This document shows, piece by piece, positions 16,708 to 27,275 of a stretch of 64,000 nucleotides of DNA; position 1 is the stretch's first letter; every line of letters begins with the position of its first letter. The translations under genes were made by a program, and so were the position numbers. Source of the DNA: Paenibacillus agricola. Lineage in GTDB: Bacteria > Bacillota > Bacilli > Paenibacillales > NBRC-103111. Under the pieces are notes generated by a model that worked only from the letters and a program-made list of their open reading frames with translations, was not told the DNA's origin and made no database searches. Location of the stretch: contig NZ_JAAOIW010000002.1 of the NCBI RefSeq assembly GCF_011440305.1, positions 364,084-428,083 on the forward strand, written 5' to 3'.

Positions 16708-18276
16708 ATGAAGAAGCTTTTATTGTTTTCTGCATGTTTGTTTGTAGGGGTTATTGTATATTGGGCGCAGCAGCGTTGGCAGACCGTTCCTTTAGCCTTA
16801 CCCAAGCCCCCCACAGAGGCAGTGCCTACCAATACTACTTTGCCCTGGTGGGAGATGCAGATTGAGAACGCGGTCGAGAATAAGGAGTGGCGGCTAGCTG
16901 CAGACTACACGAGCAGAAAGGCCGCTTATCATAGAAGCGTCAACGAGCTTAACCAAGCCGAAACCTTGGACGCACTCAGCCGGCAATATGCGGATAATGA
17001 TACGGATAAGCTGCCCTTGGTGTCCTCGGCAGAGCCCGTCGCGAGCCCGTCCAGCTATGCTACATTGGAAGCATTTGTAAGCGCGCCCACTACAGCGGCT
17101 GCCCAGCCTGCCAAGTTTGAGCCTGTGACGGGTGTTTACTTGGGCATGCTTGGTGCCGACAAGCGTGTTGGCTTCAACTGGAAGCAGATTGAACCTGTAT
17201 ATGGACGGACCCATGCGATGTATTTGACCTATGTCGGCTGGCGTAAGGTCCAGACGCAGACGAATTCCTATTTTCCGGTGCAGCAAGCCGAAAATGCGAA
17301 AGCGATGGGTGGCTCCTTGCAGATTGGCTGGGAGCCGCGGTATGGGCTGGATGATGTGCAGGATGATGAATATGTGCGGACATTCGCCAAGGAAGCCAAA
17401 GCTTCCGGCATTCCGGTATTTCTGCGGTATGCTTCGGAGATGAACGGGGCGTGGGTCCCTTGGTACGGCGAACCCGCCAAATATATTGAGAAATTCAGGC
17501 TTATTCATAAGATTATGAAGGAAGAAGCCCCTAATGTTGTAATGGTCTGGTCGCCTAACTTTATGCCCAGAGACAGCATCCACGATTATTATCCAGGAGA
17601 TGAATATGTCGATTGGATTGGCTACTCCCTTTATGCTACTGGCGGCCCGCAAAGCGCTGTTAATGACAAAAGTGGCTTTCTCGACTCGTTCCGTCCTTTA
17701 TACGATGCCTATCCCGGCAAGCCTATTATGATTTCTGAGAGCGGAGTATCGCATTTCAACCTGGTGAAAAATGTAAGCTACGAGCGCTGGGCAGAAAACC
17801 AGCTTGGCGATCTTTATGCGTATTTACCGAGGTTATATCCGAGGGTTAAAGCCATCACTTATTTTAACTTCAGCAAAGACAGGGCTGTGCGCAGTAACAT
17901 GGATACGGTATACGATCTGGGCGAAAATGCATTCGCCGACCGCATCTACCAGCGCCTAATCCAAAGCGACCTTTACCTAAGCGAGGTGAAGGATAATGCC
18001 AACACGAAGGAAAGTATCACCTACAAACCGCTCGCCCAGGCCAGCAACCTGCAGGGTAAACGCAAGCTGTTCACTTATGTTTCTATGCCTTTTAGCGAGC
18101 AGCCTTTTGCTGTGAGCTATAGCCAAGCAGGCAAATCGCTTGGCGTATCCCACGAGCTGCCTTGGGAAATCGAGGTCGATTTCTCCAAGCTTGACCGCAG
18201 CCAGCCGATTACGATTACTGCCTTCAATCGCAGCATGGAGAAAATCGTCGAACAGCAAACGCAAGTGCCTCAGTAA
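16708..18276 (+). CDS. Membrane-anchored glycoside hydrolase, GH26-like
   Basis: 522 aa. An N-terminal signal-anchor (residues 3-19) has no cleavage motif, so the protein is likely displayed outside the membrane. The catalytic domain (about 140-420) follows the GH26 pattern: acid/base glutamate in RYASEMNGAWVPW and nucleophile glutamate in PIMISESG, with a YVDWIGYSLY strand between. GH26 enzymes cleave beta-mannans or related glycans. Near an exopolysaccharide locus it may trim or release the polymer (inference). AAGGAGG precedes ATG 16708. The last 90 residues look like a separate beta domain. Confidence 0.82.
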   Translation: MKKLLLFSACLFVGVIVYWAQQRWQTVPLALPKPPTEAVPTNTTLPWWEMQIENAVENKEWRLAADYTSRKAAYHRSVNELNQAETLDALSRQYADNDTDKLPLVSSAEPVASPSSYATLEAFVSAPTTAAAQPAKFEPVTGVYLGMLGADKRVGFNWKQIEPVYGRTHAMYLTYVGWRKVQTQTNSYFPVQQAENAKAMGGSLQIGWEPRYGLDDVQDDEYVRTFAKEAKASGIPVFLRYASEMNGAWVPWYGEPAKYIEKFRLIHKIMKEEAPNVVMVWSPNFMPRDSIHDYYPGDEYVDWIGYSLYATGGPQSAVNDKSGFLDSFRPLYDAYPGKPIMISESGVSHFNLVKNVSYERWAENQLGDLYAYLPRLYPRVKAITYFNFSKDRAVRSNMDTVYDLGENAFADRIYQRLIQSDLYLSEVKDNANTKESITYKPLAQASNLQGKRKLFTYVSMPFSEQPFAVSYSQAGKSLGVSHELPWEIEVDFSKLDRSQPITITAFNRSMEKIVEQQTQVPQ

Positions 18277-18328
18277 GAGTCTAAGCTTGACGACTTTCCT
18301 TACTTTCCTTCTGGCGAACATGGGCAAG

Positions 18329-18371
18329 AGGGCTATAATACGATGAAAAACATCGTATTATAGCCCTTTTT
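18329..18371 (+). terminator. Strong terminator after the GH26-like gene
   Basis: Perfect 17-bp arms (18329-18345 and 18351-18367) with an AAAAA loop, followed by TTTTT. Confidence 0.92.
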
Positions 18372-18437
18372 GAGTTTTTTGAGATCTTGCGATGTTTTTG
18401 ATCGTGAATATCAAGCGTTAATTTTGATAGTAATCCT

Positions 18438-19010
18438 TTATTTGTTCATAATATCTTTAAAGAGCTGCTCTTGTTCTTCATATTGGCCTTGATAAATATC
18501 CAAATAATCAAATATCTCAAAGGAGAAATCAACAAATGCGCGACCTTTGGCGGTAATGATATTTCGATCCTTTACAACCCTTTGATCGATATAATTCTCA
18601 CGTGGAAAAGGGTTCTCTACGCCCAGCTTTTGTATCGCTTCTACGGAGCAAGAGGTCGTAAAGCTGTGATCGTTCAAAATACCAGCCCTGCCCAAATATT
18701 GTGGCCCGTTACATATCGCTGCAATCAGCTTTTTTTGCCCATCCAGCTTGAGAATCAGCTCGGTAAGCTCCGATTGCTGGCATCGGATCGGCCCGCCAGG
18801 AATAATCAGTGCTTCAATATCGTCAAGCTTCAGAGCTTCTGAGACTGTTAAGTCGGGCTTGTAGTTCAATCCAGACTCACTTTTGACAGCCTCGTAGGTG
18901 TAACCTGCCGATAGCACCTCTCGTTTGCCTATGTTTTTGATTTTATGAAATACCAAAGTAATCTCGAAGTCAGCAAAATCCTCAGTGATCAAACACACTA
19001 TTTTCCCCAT
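18438..19010 (-). CDS. DJ-1/PfpI family protein
   Basis: 190 aa from ATG 19010 (GAGGGG upstream). The nucleophile cysteine is in AAICNGPQYLG, and the EDFADFEI segment supplies the usual acidic residue. This family includes glyoxalases, chaperones and peptidase-like proteins; the substrate cannot be told. It stands alone between two rightward genes. Confidence 0.85.
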   Translation of the reverse strand: MGKIVCLITEDFADFEITLVFHKIKNIGKREVLSAGYTYEAVKSESGLNYKPDLTVSEALKLDDIEALIIPGGPIRCQQSELTELILKLDGQKKLIAAICNGPQYLGRAGILNDHSFTTSCSVEAIQKLGVENPFPRENYIDQRVVKDRNIITAKGRAFVDFSFEIFDYLDIYQGQYEEQEQLFKDIMNK

Positions 19011-19239
19011 GCGATACCCCTCTTTCAATCGTTTCCTACTATTATCAGTGACCACTCTTCTCTATTCCAGTTTAGCAAAAAAATCGATACAAGGCGATTC
19101 AGGTAATCATCTATTTCTCTACCACTTACCGCAATCAGAACCACCATTCTATAAGCAGCTTACCATCCCTTTTAATTCATTGCCAAATATGAGAAGATAA
19201 GAAGGGATAAAACGTTTACATTGCGTTAAAACCAGCTAG

Positions 19240-20634
<1,395 letters not shown>

Positions 20635-20804
20635 GCGAAGCGGATTCAGCTCCTAACCCTGAAAACCTCCAGTTAATTATTCCCTTTAACAGGAGCTTTT
20701 CCAGCTAACTAATATTTACTAACTAGCTCGCATACTTCTGCACTTCTGCTATCCTTCGGAATTCTTTGCGGGTTCTCCCGTCTCGATTCCATCTTGAACG
20801 AATA

Positions 20805-20845
20805 GAAGCCTCCAACGCCACTTGTAAAGTGGTATTGGAGGCTTC
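20805..20845. terminator. Hairpin between convergent genes
   Basis: Arms GAAGCCTCCAA and TTGGAGGCTTC with an inner CCACTT/AAGTGG stem; the T-tract is weak on both sides. It probably ends metY and the DUF2325 unit. Confidence 0.6.
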
Positions 20846-20862
20846 GTTATTCTGCAAATGAT

Positions 20863-21186
20863 TTAAACCGAAGTTTTACTATTGCTTTCCATAAATTTGC
20901 ACACATGCTCGCAAGAACAGAGCGCTTTTTGCACGGAACACCATGATCTTTTGGAGTAATAAATCGGCAGCTCCTGCTCTTTGGCCTGCTGCTTAATAAC
21001 CTTAGTCAAATTATGATTAATATAATCGGTCAATACCAACACGGCATCTATTTTCTCAGGAATCCCTTTACGAACCATTTGGCATTTACGTCCTGACATA
21101 TGTGTCACCTTATCAAAACCAATATTCGCCAACTGCTCTGGCATATTCCCCAAATGATCCGCACCTACTACTAGTAACGATGGCAT
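20863..21186 (-). CDS. DUF2325 family protein
   Basis: 107 aa, start ATG 21186 with AAGGAGG seven bases before it. The pattern LLVVGADHLGN...HMSGRKCQ...VLTDYINHNL is that of DUF2325, small proteins of unknown function that keep a GRK motif and a DxVxVxTDxxNH core. The C-terminal cysteine pair CSCEH is additional. It is the second gene of a unit whose promoter region holds a Fur box, so iron-linked expression is likely. Confidence 0.8.
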   Translation of the reverse strand: MPSLLVVGADHLGNMPEQLANIGFDKVTHMSGRKCQMVRKGIPEKIDAVLVLTDYINHNLTKVIKQQAKEQELPIYYSKRSWCSVQKALCSCEHVCKFMESNSKTSV

Positions 21187-21204
21187 CAATAAACCTCCTT
21201 TTTC

Positions 21205-21369
21205 CTAAACTATATATGGTTTGTGTGAAGCGGCCAGCTGCCGCGCATCTTTTCTTTTCAATCCCAGTGAATCATATGTATGGTAATCCCGCATACTCCA
21301 ACAATAAAATACGACCAAAATCATGGCTACAGACAAGCCGGGCAGCAGTAAGTAAAGAAGTATTGGCAT
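21205..21369 (-). CDS. 54-residue single-span membrane protein
   Basis: Starts at ATG 21369 with AAGGAGG upstream. One transmembrane helix (MPILLYLLLPGLSVAMILVV) is followed by a short polar tail. It lies 18 bases before the DUF2325 gene. I do not recognise the family. The Fur box about 70-95 bases upstream suggests iron-regulated expression. Confidence 0.7.
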   Translation of the reverse strand: MPILLYLLLPGLSVAMILVVFYCWSMRDYHTYDSLGLKRKDARQLAASHKPYIV

Positions 21370-21437
21370 GGGGAATTTCCTCCTTCTGGGATCGATTTTT
21401 GAAGCTTGATAATAATTCTCAGCGACTCTATAAATTA

Positions 21438-21462
21438 AATGATAATGGTTCTCATTATCATT
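21438..21462. promoter_or_regulatory. Fur box
   Basis: AATGATAAT-N7-ATTATCATT, arms perfect. The core 19-mer GATAATGGTTCTCATTATC fits the classical Fur consensus at 15 of 19 positions. It is placed upstream of the 54-aa protein/DUF2325 unit. Confidence 0.85.
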
Positions 21463-21603
21463 GTCAACCTTTGTTTTAAATAAAACCATTTTTTTACCAC
21501 TTTATGTATCATAAGTATGACAAATTTGCGATATTTAAGCTATTTTTGCAAAATAAAGCCAGATTCCCTTCCCATAGGAAACCTGGCCGACCGGTTAATA
21601 TTC

Positions 21604-23577
21604 TCAGCTTTTCGGATAATTCGCGTTTGGTAATAGACCAGCCCGGGGATTTTTTTGCCCCTTCATCAAATAAGGATATAAAAAGACAAGCCCAAACACA
21701 TAAAGCATCAAAGCAAAATAAGCAGGCAGCAGATGTATAAAATCCGTATACCCAATCGTCAAATGCACCGAAAGCCCCGCTATAAAGCCCGGTAGCCCTC
21801 CCAGTAAAAATGTCCACCACAGCCAGCGCTGCCCTTGGTTAATCCCCCATAGCGCTATCGTTAGCATCGCTATCGCATCCGAGAACAGAGCCCCGCCGAA
21901 GCCTGCGCGATCATGGGCAATCAACGGCAGTAAGCGCTCGTTGATTTCATTCAGCATGGTTGGTGTCATGCATAGGTACGTCAAATCCTGTGGGACGAAT
22001 ACTTGCGTGATGCCAACCGTCGAGATCACAATCCCCCCAATGGCCAACGAAATGCCCAGTGTCACCATCATCAGCTGGCCCCACTGCGCTAGCCGCCATG
22101 TACGATCATTGACCAGATTCGGCCGCTCCCAGGAAGGGCGTTCCTTAATGCCCCGCATCGAAAGAATAAACATCGGAAGCAGCAGGAGCGATACCAGAGC
22201 ATGCAAAGGGTCAAAGTAACCATGGCCCAAGAACAGAAAAAAACTAGTGAATCCGACGGCGGCTGAGGTGAATAAGGCGATTTTCGTCCAATGCTGGCCC
22301 TTGCTCAAGCCATGGCGTGCCAGCTGGTAATACAAAATGCCAATGGAAATCATTGTTCCGGCAAGCGTAACACGGTCATGCGACATAAATTGCAGCACCA
22401 AGGGATTAGCCTGGTCAAGTATCCTTGGCTCCATTCCGAGAAACGAAATGTCATAGGGAAGCACCACAACGGTAGCCGCTATGACCCAAGCAAGAAACCC
22501 GCCAACAATCATTCCAATGCCCAAAAAGCACATCCAGCCCCAATTCAGCCAAAAGGAAGCAGGCAGCGGCTCCTCTTCCCCACGGATTTTTTCGTAGATG
22601 ACCGCTTCATTGATCCGTTTAGGCAAGCCCGGCCCCGAATAAACAAGTCCGCTGTTGATTTGCACATAATCGGCACCTTCGTCCATCAGCTCTAACGCGT
22701 CCAAAGGCTGGTGGATACCACCTGAAGCAATCAGGCTAAAGCTGGCAGAGCGGTTGTATAAGCGAACACAACGGACTTTATCCAGCGTTAGCGGTTTGGC
22801 TGCCCTTCCTGTCCAATCCCCCTCCGCCGTCCTGATCGTATCGCCAATGACTGCTCCGCTCCATGCTTGCTCCAGTTTTATAAGCTCCATCAGCTGCTCC
22901 AAGGCTTCCAAGGGATAGTCCAGCGGAATGTAGAGCAGCATGGGCTTGACGGTTGGCAGCATACGCGCCTCCTGCTGCAAGGCCTGCAAATGCGCTATTG
23001 TATCTGCCAGCGCCCAGTTGGCGTCCAATGTCTCGATATAAAAGCTGGCTGCATAATAGGAGAGCGCCTCCATCATAGCCAGCAGCTCCTTGCGTGCCTG
23101 TAAAGGAGTACAGCCTGGTGTGCTTTTGATCCTCAGCATAAGCGGAAGGCCATGCCCTTGCTTGGCGCGCAGCCTTGCTACCATTTGATGCAGGCCTTCA
23201 TTGATGCCCGCATCTGAGTAAATAATCGCTTCGTTCGGCGAATCACGTTGTATAACGATACTGCTGCTTGTATGTTCCTCTATCGTGACAGGCCCAATTT
23301 CAATAAATCCTAGCCCGAATTGTGCCAATGCCTTGTGTGCCGTACCATTGGGATCCAGGCCACTGGATAATCCAACAGGGTACCGCAGCGGAATACCCGC
23401 AAGCTTACTTTCCAATATAGGCGAAGCTTCCATATGACCCATCGTGCGAATAATAAAGCTGCCACCCGGTATTCGGCTTAATGAGCCCATCGCCTGCAAA
23501 GTGAAATCTCTGGCCAGCTTCGCAGGAAGCCGAAACAATAAAGGGCGAAATATCGTTTGATACGACCAATCCGGCAT
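21604..23577 (-). CDS. Dihydroorotate-dehydrogenase-like domain fused to a polytopic membrane domain
   Basis: 657 aa from ATG 23577. Residues about 10-330 follow class 2 dihydroorotate dehydrogenase: RYPVGLSSGLDPNG, FGLGFIEIGPVT, and the FMN phosphate motif ASGGIHQPLDALELMDEGADYVQ. The usual GLDKNG lysine is proline, and the catalytic loop with NVSSPNT is not present (the aligned region reads YIETLDANW), so normal PyrD activity is unlikely. Residues about 345-640 contain roughly eight hydrophobic helices, a part not found in PyrD. No pyrimidine genes are nearby. A redox or lipid-linked role is possible but unproven. Confidence 0.82.
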   Translation of the reverse strand: MPDWSYQTIFRPLLFRLPAKLARDFTLQAMGSLSRIPGGSFIIRTMGHMEASPILESKLAGIPLRYPVGLSSGLDPNGTAHKALAQFGLGFIEIGPVTIEEHTSSSIVIQRDSPNEAIIYSDAGINEGLHQMVARLRAKQGHGLPLMLRIKSTPGCTPLQARKELLAMMEALSYYAASFYIETLDANWALADTIAHLQALQQEARMLPTVKPMLLYIPLDYPLEALEQLMELIKLEQAWSGAVIGDTIRTAEGDWTGRAAKPLTLDKVRCVRLYNRSASFSLIASGGIHQPLDALELMDEGADYVQINSGLVYSGPGLPKRINEAVIYEKIRGEEEPLPASFWLNWGWMCFLGIGMIVGGFLAWVIAATVVVLPYDISFLGMEPRILDQANPLVLQFMSHDRVTLAGTMISIGILYYQLARHGLSKGQHWTKIALFTSAAVGFTSFFLFLGHGYFDPLHALVSLLLLPMFILSMRGIKERPSWERPNLVNDRTWRLAQWGQLMMVTLGISLAIGGIVISTVGITQVFVPQDLTYLCMTPTMLNEINERLLPLIAHDRAGFGGALFSDAIAMLTIALWGINQGQRWLWWTFLLGGLPGFIAGLSVHLTIGYTDFIHLLPAYFALMLYVFGLVFLYPYLMKGQKNPRAGLLPNANYPKS

Positions 23578-23675
23578 ATATGTCACCCCATACCCAAGTA
23601 TTCCTGATCCCGTATACATTCCACTTCACGCGGTAGAACCCTCTATTTTCAGCTAAAAAAGGCAGAACCATACAA

Positions 23676-23712
23676 CCAAAAAACCTTATCCACATGGTGG
23701 TGGAATAAGGTT
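23676..23712 (-). terminator. Terminator of the TspO-like pair
   Basis: Minus-strand hairpin AACCTTATTCCAC / GTGGATAAGGTT (one bulge) followed by TTTTTT. Confidence 0.82.
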
Positions 23713-23748
23713 AGAGTCTGCAATTTCATGGTGTTTGGGCATTGTTCA

Positions 23749-24528
23749 CTAGACTCGGTCAAGTACTTTACGGCGAACGATACTGGGTTCACCCCACAGC
23801 ATCGAAACTGCTAAAAGCAGCAGCAATCCCGCAAAGCTCCAGGCTGTATAAAATACGGTATCATTAAATGAGTTCGCAATCCCTATCGCCATTAGTCCCC
23901 ATACCGTTGTCCCGATAAAAGCAGGGTCGCGAAAGTTAATACCCGCCATAGTGGCCACAGCAACCATAATAAAGATCATCAAGAGGGTCCACACTGTACC
24001 TGAGAAATCGAAGCCTCCTTGGTTGAATTCATGCAAAGCTTCTGAGATTCGAACCAAAGCCATGACAAAGGTCCAGCCTAAGTAAAGGCTGAAGGGTACC
24101 TGTACCATCCAACGCACCAGCGGATCTGCTGACCAGCCTTGAGATCTTGTTCGTGTATAAATCACAATCAAGGCCAGCAAAAGCGCAATGCTTAGCATTA
24201 ATGAAGGCACGGTATATAAATAATGCCATAGCAGGATTGAAGCGCTTTGCAGCAGGCAGCTTATTACGAACCATGGACCTATTTCTTTAAACTCCAAATG
24301 CTTACGGACAGAGGGCATAAATTGCAGAAGAACGAAGCCAATCAATAGTACGTAGATCGCTCCCCAGATTGCAAGGGCATAAAGTTCAGGATGGATAGCA
24401 ACCAGAAACCTGGATGAAATTTCTGCTGTCGTTAATCCATTTAATGGGCGTGCATCGGCAACCCAGCTATACAAAAGCATAGCGAAAAGTGCAAGCACAT
24501 TGAGCCAGCGAAGTACAAGATTGGTCAT
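23749..24528 (-). CDS. TspO/MBR-like membrane protein, copy 1
   Basis: 259 aa, seven or so hydrophobic helices, with Trp-rich stretches and the motif IWGAIYVLLIGF; an NGLTT motif sits before helix 2. It is longer than classical TspO (about 155 aa) and belongs to the long tryptophan-rich relatives common in Bacillota. It is a tandem paralogue of the next gene, with identical length and the same NGLTT motif. Ligand unknown; porphyrin or stress roles are known for the wider family only. Confidence 0.72.
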   Translation of the reverse strand: MTNLVLRWLNVLALFAMLLYSWVADARPLNGLTTAEISSRFLVAIHPELYALAIWGAIYVLLIGFVLLQFMPSVRKHLEFKEIGPWFVISCLLQSASILLWHYLYTVPSLMLSIALLLALIVIYTRTRSQGWSADPLVRWMVQVPFSLYLGWTFVMALVRISEALHEFNQGGFDFSGTVWTLLMIFIMVAVATMAGINFRDPAFIGTTVWGLMAIGIANSFNDTVFYTAWSFAGLLLLLAVSMLWGEPSIVRRKVLDRV

Positions 24529-24557
24529 CGTTTGTTACCTCCTCCATCGTTGTTTTT

Positions 24558-25337
24558 TTATATTCTTGCTCGTCGATTGTTAGAGATCAAGCCATTTTTG
24601 GCAAAAAGCAGCCATACCACCAATAGGAACAAACCTGCAGCCGCTCCCCATGCACTATATACAATCGTGTTAGTATTCGAATTCGCCACACCAATTCCAA
24701 TTAAGGCCCATACCGTAACAGCCACAAATGCCGGATCACGATAGCTTATTCCCATAATCACAGTTATTACGACAGCCAGCATGATCAAAATGAGGGTCCA
24801 GGTCGTACCGGAGAGCCCGAAGCCGCTCCACTTTTCGTCATATAAAACAGCAGCAGCATTGACGATCGTTGCCACGGATATCCATCCCAGATAAATGCTA
24901 AAAGGTATTTGTACAAACCAACGTTCAGCCAGGTCGGATGACCAACCATAGGGTCTGGTATTTACATAGAGTACAATGAGTGTAATCAAAATGCCAAGCA
25001 TGACGAATATCGAGGTTGTTGTAAATAAATATTGCCACACCACAATCCAGGTCATATTCAATACACAGCTAATGATAAACCAAGGACCGATCCGCCGTAT
25101 TTCCTCATGCTCCCTTTTGCTGGGCAGAAATTGGATAATGGCAAAACCGACCAGGAACGCATAGATAAGCCCCCAAATGCTGAATACATAGGGTGCTGGT
25201 GTAATCTGGACGGGAAACATCGCCGAAACTTGGCCGGTAGTTAAACCATTAATCGGAAGTGCATTAGCAAGCCAATTCACAAAAAGTACGGCAATCAGCG
25301 CTAGGGCATTAAGCCAACGATAACCCGCATTAGTCAT
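24558..25337 (-). CDS. TspO/MBR-like membrane protein, copy 2
   Basis: 259 aa paralogue of the gene 29 bases downstream; the two share NGLTT, IWGxIY, GPWF(V/I)ISC and the FRDPAF/YRDPAF motif. The pair clearly arose by tandem duplication and has since diverged through most of its length. It is first in the unit and probably carries the promoter. Confidence 0.72.
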   Translation of the reverse strand: MTNAGYRWLNALALIAVLFVNWLANALPINGLTTGQVSAMFPVQITPAPYVFSIWGLIYAFLVGFAIIQFLPSKREHEEIRRIGPWFIISCVLNMTWIVVWQYLFTTTSIFVMLGILITLIVLYVNTRPYGWSSDLAERWFVQIPFSIYLGWISVATIVNAAAVLYDEKWSGFGLSGTTWTLILIMLAVVITVIMGISYRDPAFVAVTVWALIGIGVANSNTNTIVYSAWGAAAGLFLLVVWLLFAKNGLISNNRRARI

Positions 25338-25515
25338 TGTTCAAAACCTCCATGGAATAGTGTGAATTTTCATATGCTTGGCATCTGGTTAACTTATTGC
25401 CTTTTATGTAAGTAGCGTTGAAGCCAATCATATGCGATTTACTGCCTCTTATGAATGATTAACCATTTCAATAGGTCTTTAATCGTTTCATACAAATCCG
25501 GACATGACCGGACAT

Positions 25516-25561
25516 AAAAAAACCGTTTGATCAGGGCAGCAGCTGCGCCGATCAAACGGTT
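25516..25561 (-). terminator. Terminator of the methyltransferase/MOSC unit
   Basis: Arms AACCGTTTGATC and GATCAAACGGTT (25521-25532, 25550-25561), T-tract on the minus strand. Confidence 0.9.
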
Positions 25562-25580
25562 GGTGATTGGGTTAATCATG

Positions 25581-26609
25581 TCACACACAAACCAGCACAT
25601 GCCGACAAAAGCTTCCTTTCCTCGCTACACAGCGGTCTAGGATTTGGAAGCCTGCCTGCACAATTTGCGAATCGATAACCTCTGTCGAAATAATAACTGC
25701 CCTACCCGCAAGGCGCCTTGTACTCTCCAGCATAGCCAACTGCTCCTCGGTAGATAAAACCGAGCATAGATTATAAGGCATATCCAGCACAGCTGCATCG
25801 TAGCTGCCGGTTAAAGTGCGCATATCTTGGATGGCGACTGCCGCGGGCAATCCAAAATGCGCCAAATTTATGCGTGCGCCCCGAACCGCAAGCGGATTGC
25901 TGTCCGATCCGACCATATCGATGCCCATCGAAAGGGCCTCGACCAGTACGGTGCCAATCCCGCAGCACGGATCAATCGCCTTCACACCTGCCGGCGATGG
26001 CACCGTAATATTGGCGACGGCCCTCGCCATTCTTGTGCTAAGCGCTGTCGAATAATGCTGAGGCTTCATATTGTGCTTCAGCCACATCGCTTGATTGGTT
26101 TCGCACTCGCCAAACAGCCATTGACCTTGGACATAGGCGATTCCGAATAGCCGCTTGGGCTTGCGCATTTCAGCCTTTCCACGAATCACTGCCCCTATCT
26201 CTCGCTCTACTGCCCGCTGCCCACTATAGTCCGGGGCAGTCAAGTCGTCGCCCGTTGTTTCCACATAAACGACCTTGAACAGTTCGCTTTGCAGCTCCTG
26301 CCCTCGAATACTGGCAGTAATCGCCTGAATACTATCGCCGCTAAACATCACGGCCAGCTTTTGTTTTATAAAAGGGCTGCGGCTAGCATCTATGCTAATG
26401 CTGCTTAGTACATAGTTGCGATAATTAGCCGAGTCACTATTGGAGGCTTCTCTATCTCTCGCGCCATTAGGCGTTGTAATGCTCGACGCATCTGCATATT
26501 GAGCGAGGGGCGCTGCGTAGCCGCCACCGAATAAGGAACGCAGCTCAAGCTGGCACAGCGGTGCCTCATCTTCGTGGCAGGCATACGTATATAGCAGCAT
26601 CTTATGCAT
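25581..26609 (-). CDS. TRM11-like/UPF0020 RNA or DNA methyltransferase
   Basis: 342 aa. The SAM-binding motif I is AIDPCCGIGTVLVEAL and motif IV is VLDMPYNLC (the DPPY-type catalytic motif in a DMPY form). The N-terminal 150 residues contain no clear THUMP but occupy its place. The family methylates guanine in RNA; the target here is unknown. It overlaps the MOSC gene by eight bases. Confidence 0.8.
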   Translation of the reverse strand: MHKMLLYTYACHEDEAPLCQLELRSLFGGGYAAPLAQYADASSITTPNGARDREASNSDSANYRNYVLSSISIDASRSPFIKQKLAVMFSGDSIQAITASIRGQELQSELFKVVYVETTGDDLTAPDYSGQRAVEREIGAVIRGKAEMRKPKRLFGIAYVQGQWLFGECETNQAMWLKHNMKPQHYSTALSTRMARAVANITVPSPAGVKAIDPCCGIGTVLVEALSMGIDMVGSDSNPLAVRGARINLAHFGLPAAVAIQDMRTLTGSYDAAVLDMPYNLCSVLSTEEQLAMLESTRRLAGRAVIISTEVIDSQIVQAGFQILDRCVARKGSFCRHVLVCV

Positions 26610-27153
26610 CAGCGATCACAATAGCCAACGTGTCCCCTTGGCGAATATCGCCGGGGCATTCCACGGAGCAGACAATTCCACGGCGTTTGGCGGCTGAACG
26701 CACGAATTTCGCCTGGAGTGCAGGATTTGCGCATTCTTTAGCAATTAAAATGGCCGGACCGGAGCATGGCTTATTTTCCCCTTCACAAATCAACCCTGCA
26801 CCTGATCCTGACAGCAGCCTTGCTCCCATCGGCAGCATCGTTAGCTTAGGAAAGCCGCTTACTAGGATATTAGCCCCCAACCACTCAGGGAGCACATGCT
26901 CAATGCCCAGCAGTTGGGCAACTAGCTCGCATTCCTCAACGGACACAATACTCAGCTGCCTCCGATTAGCGATCAGCTTTCCACGGGGATAAAACTTTTG
27001 CCGTACATCCGCAGGCCGCAGCAGACCATAATGCCTGTCATTGGGGATTCCCCCCAAGTCTACTGTCAGCTCCTCTACACGCCCCGTTATAAAAAATGCC
27101 GGATCCGGCGTCATCAATACAGCTTCTACACGCGCTTCAAAGCGCTTTATCAT
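26602..27153 (-). CDS. MOSC domain protein
   Basis: 183 aa MOSC domain, a fold shared by molybdenum-cofactor sulfurase C-termini and YiiM. The conserved cysteine is in GLICEGENKPCSGPAI. AAGGAGG precedes ATG 27153. The molybdenum link is a family trait; no other Mo genes are in the window. Confidence 0.82.
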   Translation of the reverse strand: MIKRFEARVEAVLMTPDPAFFITGRVEELTVDLGGIPNDRHYGLLRPADVRQKFYPRGKLIANRRQLSIVSVEECELVAQLLGIEHVLPEWLGANILVSGFPKLTMLPMGARLLSGSGAGLICEGENKPCSGPAILIAKECANPALQAKFVRSAAKRRGIVCSVECPGDIRQGDTLAIVIADA

Positions 27154-27185
27154 CTCGCCACCTCCTTAGATGGGAATTCCATTCG

Positions 27186-27206
27186 ATATATCTATTACAG
27201 ATATAT
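27186..27206. promoter_or_regulatory. 21-bp AT-rich palindrome upstream of the MOSC unit
   Basis: ATATATCT-ATTAC-AGATATAT, arms perfect, 33 bases before the start codon. Operator-like, binding protein unknown; a -10 element may overlap it. Confidence 0.45.
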
Positions 27207-27275
27207 TTACTATAAGGGAATTTAAAAGCTCAAGCAAATCACTTCCATTAGCTATATGCCCTAGCTGTGCCTTAG

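Noticed and set aside
16894-17652. 252-residue open frame opposite the GH26-like gene
   Set aside because: Antisense shadow; the plus-strand gene has clear catalytic motifs.
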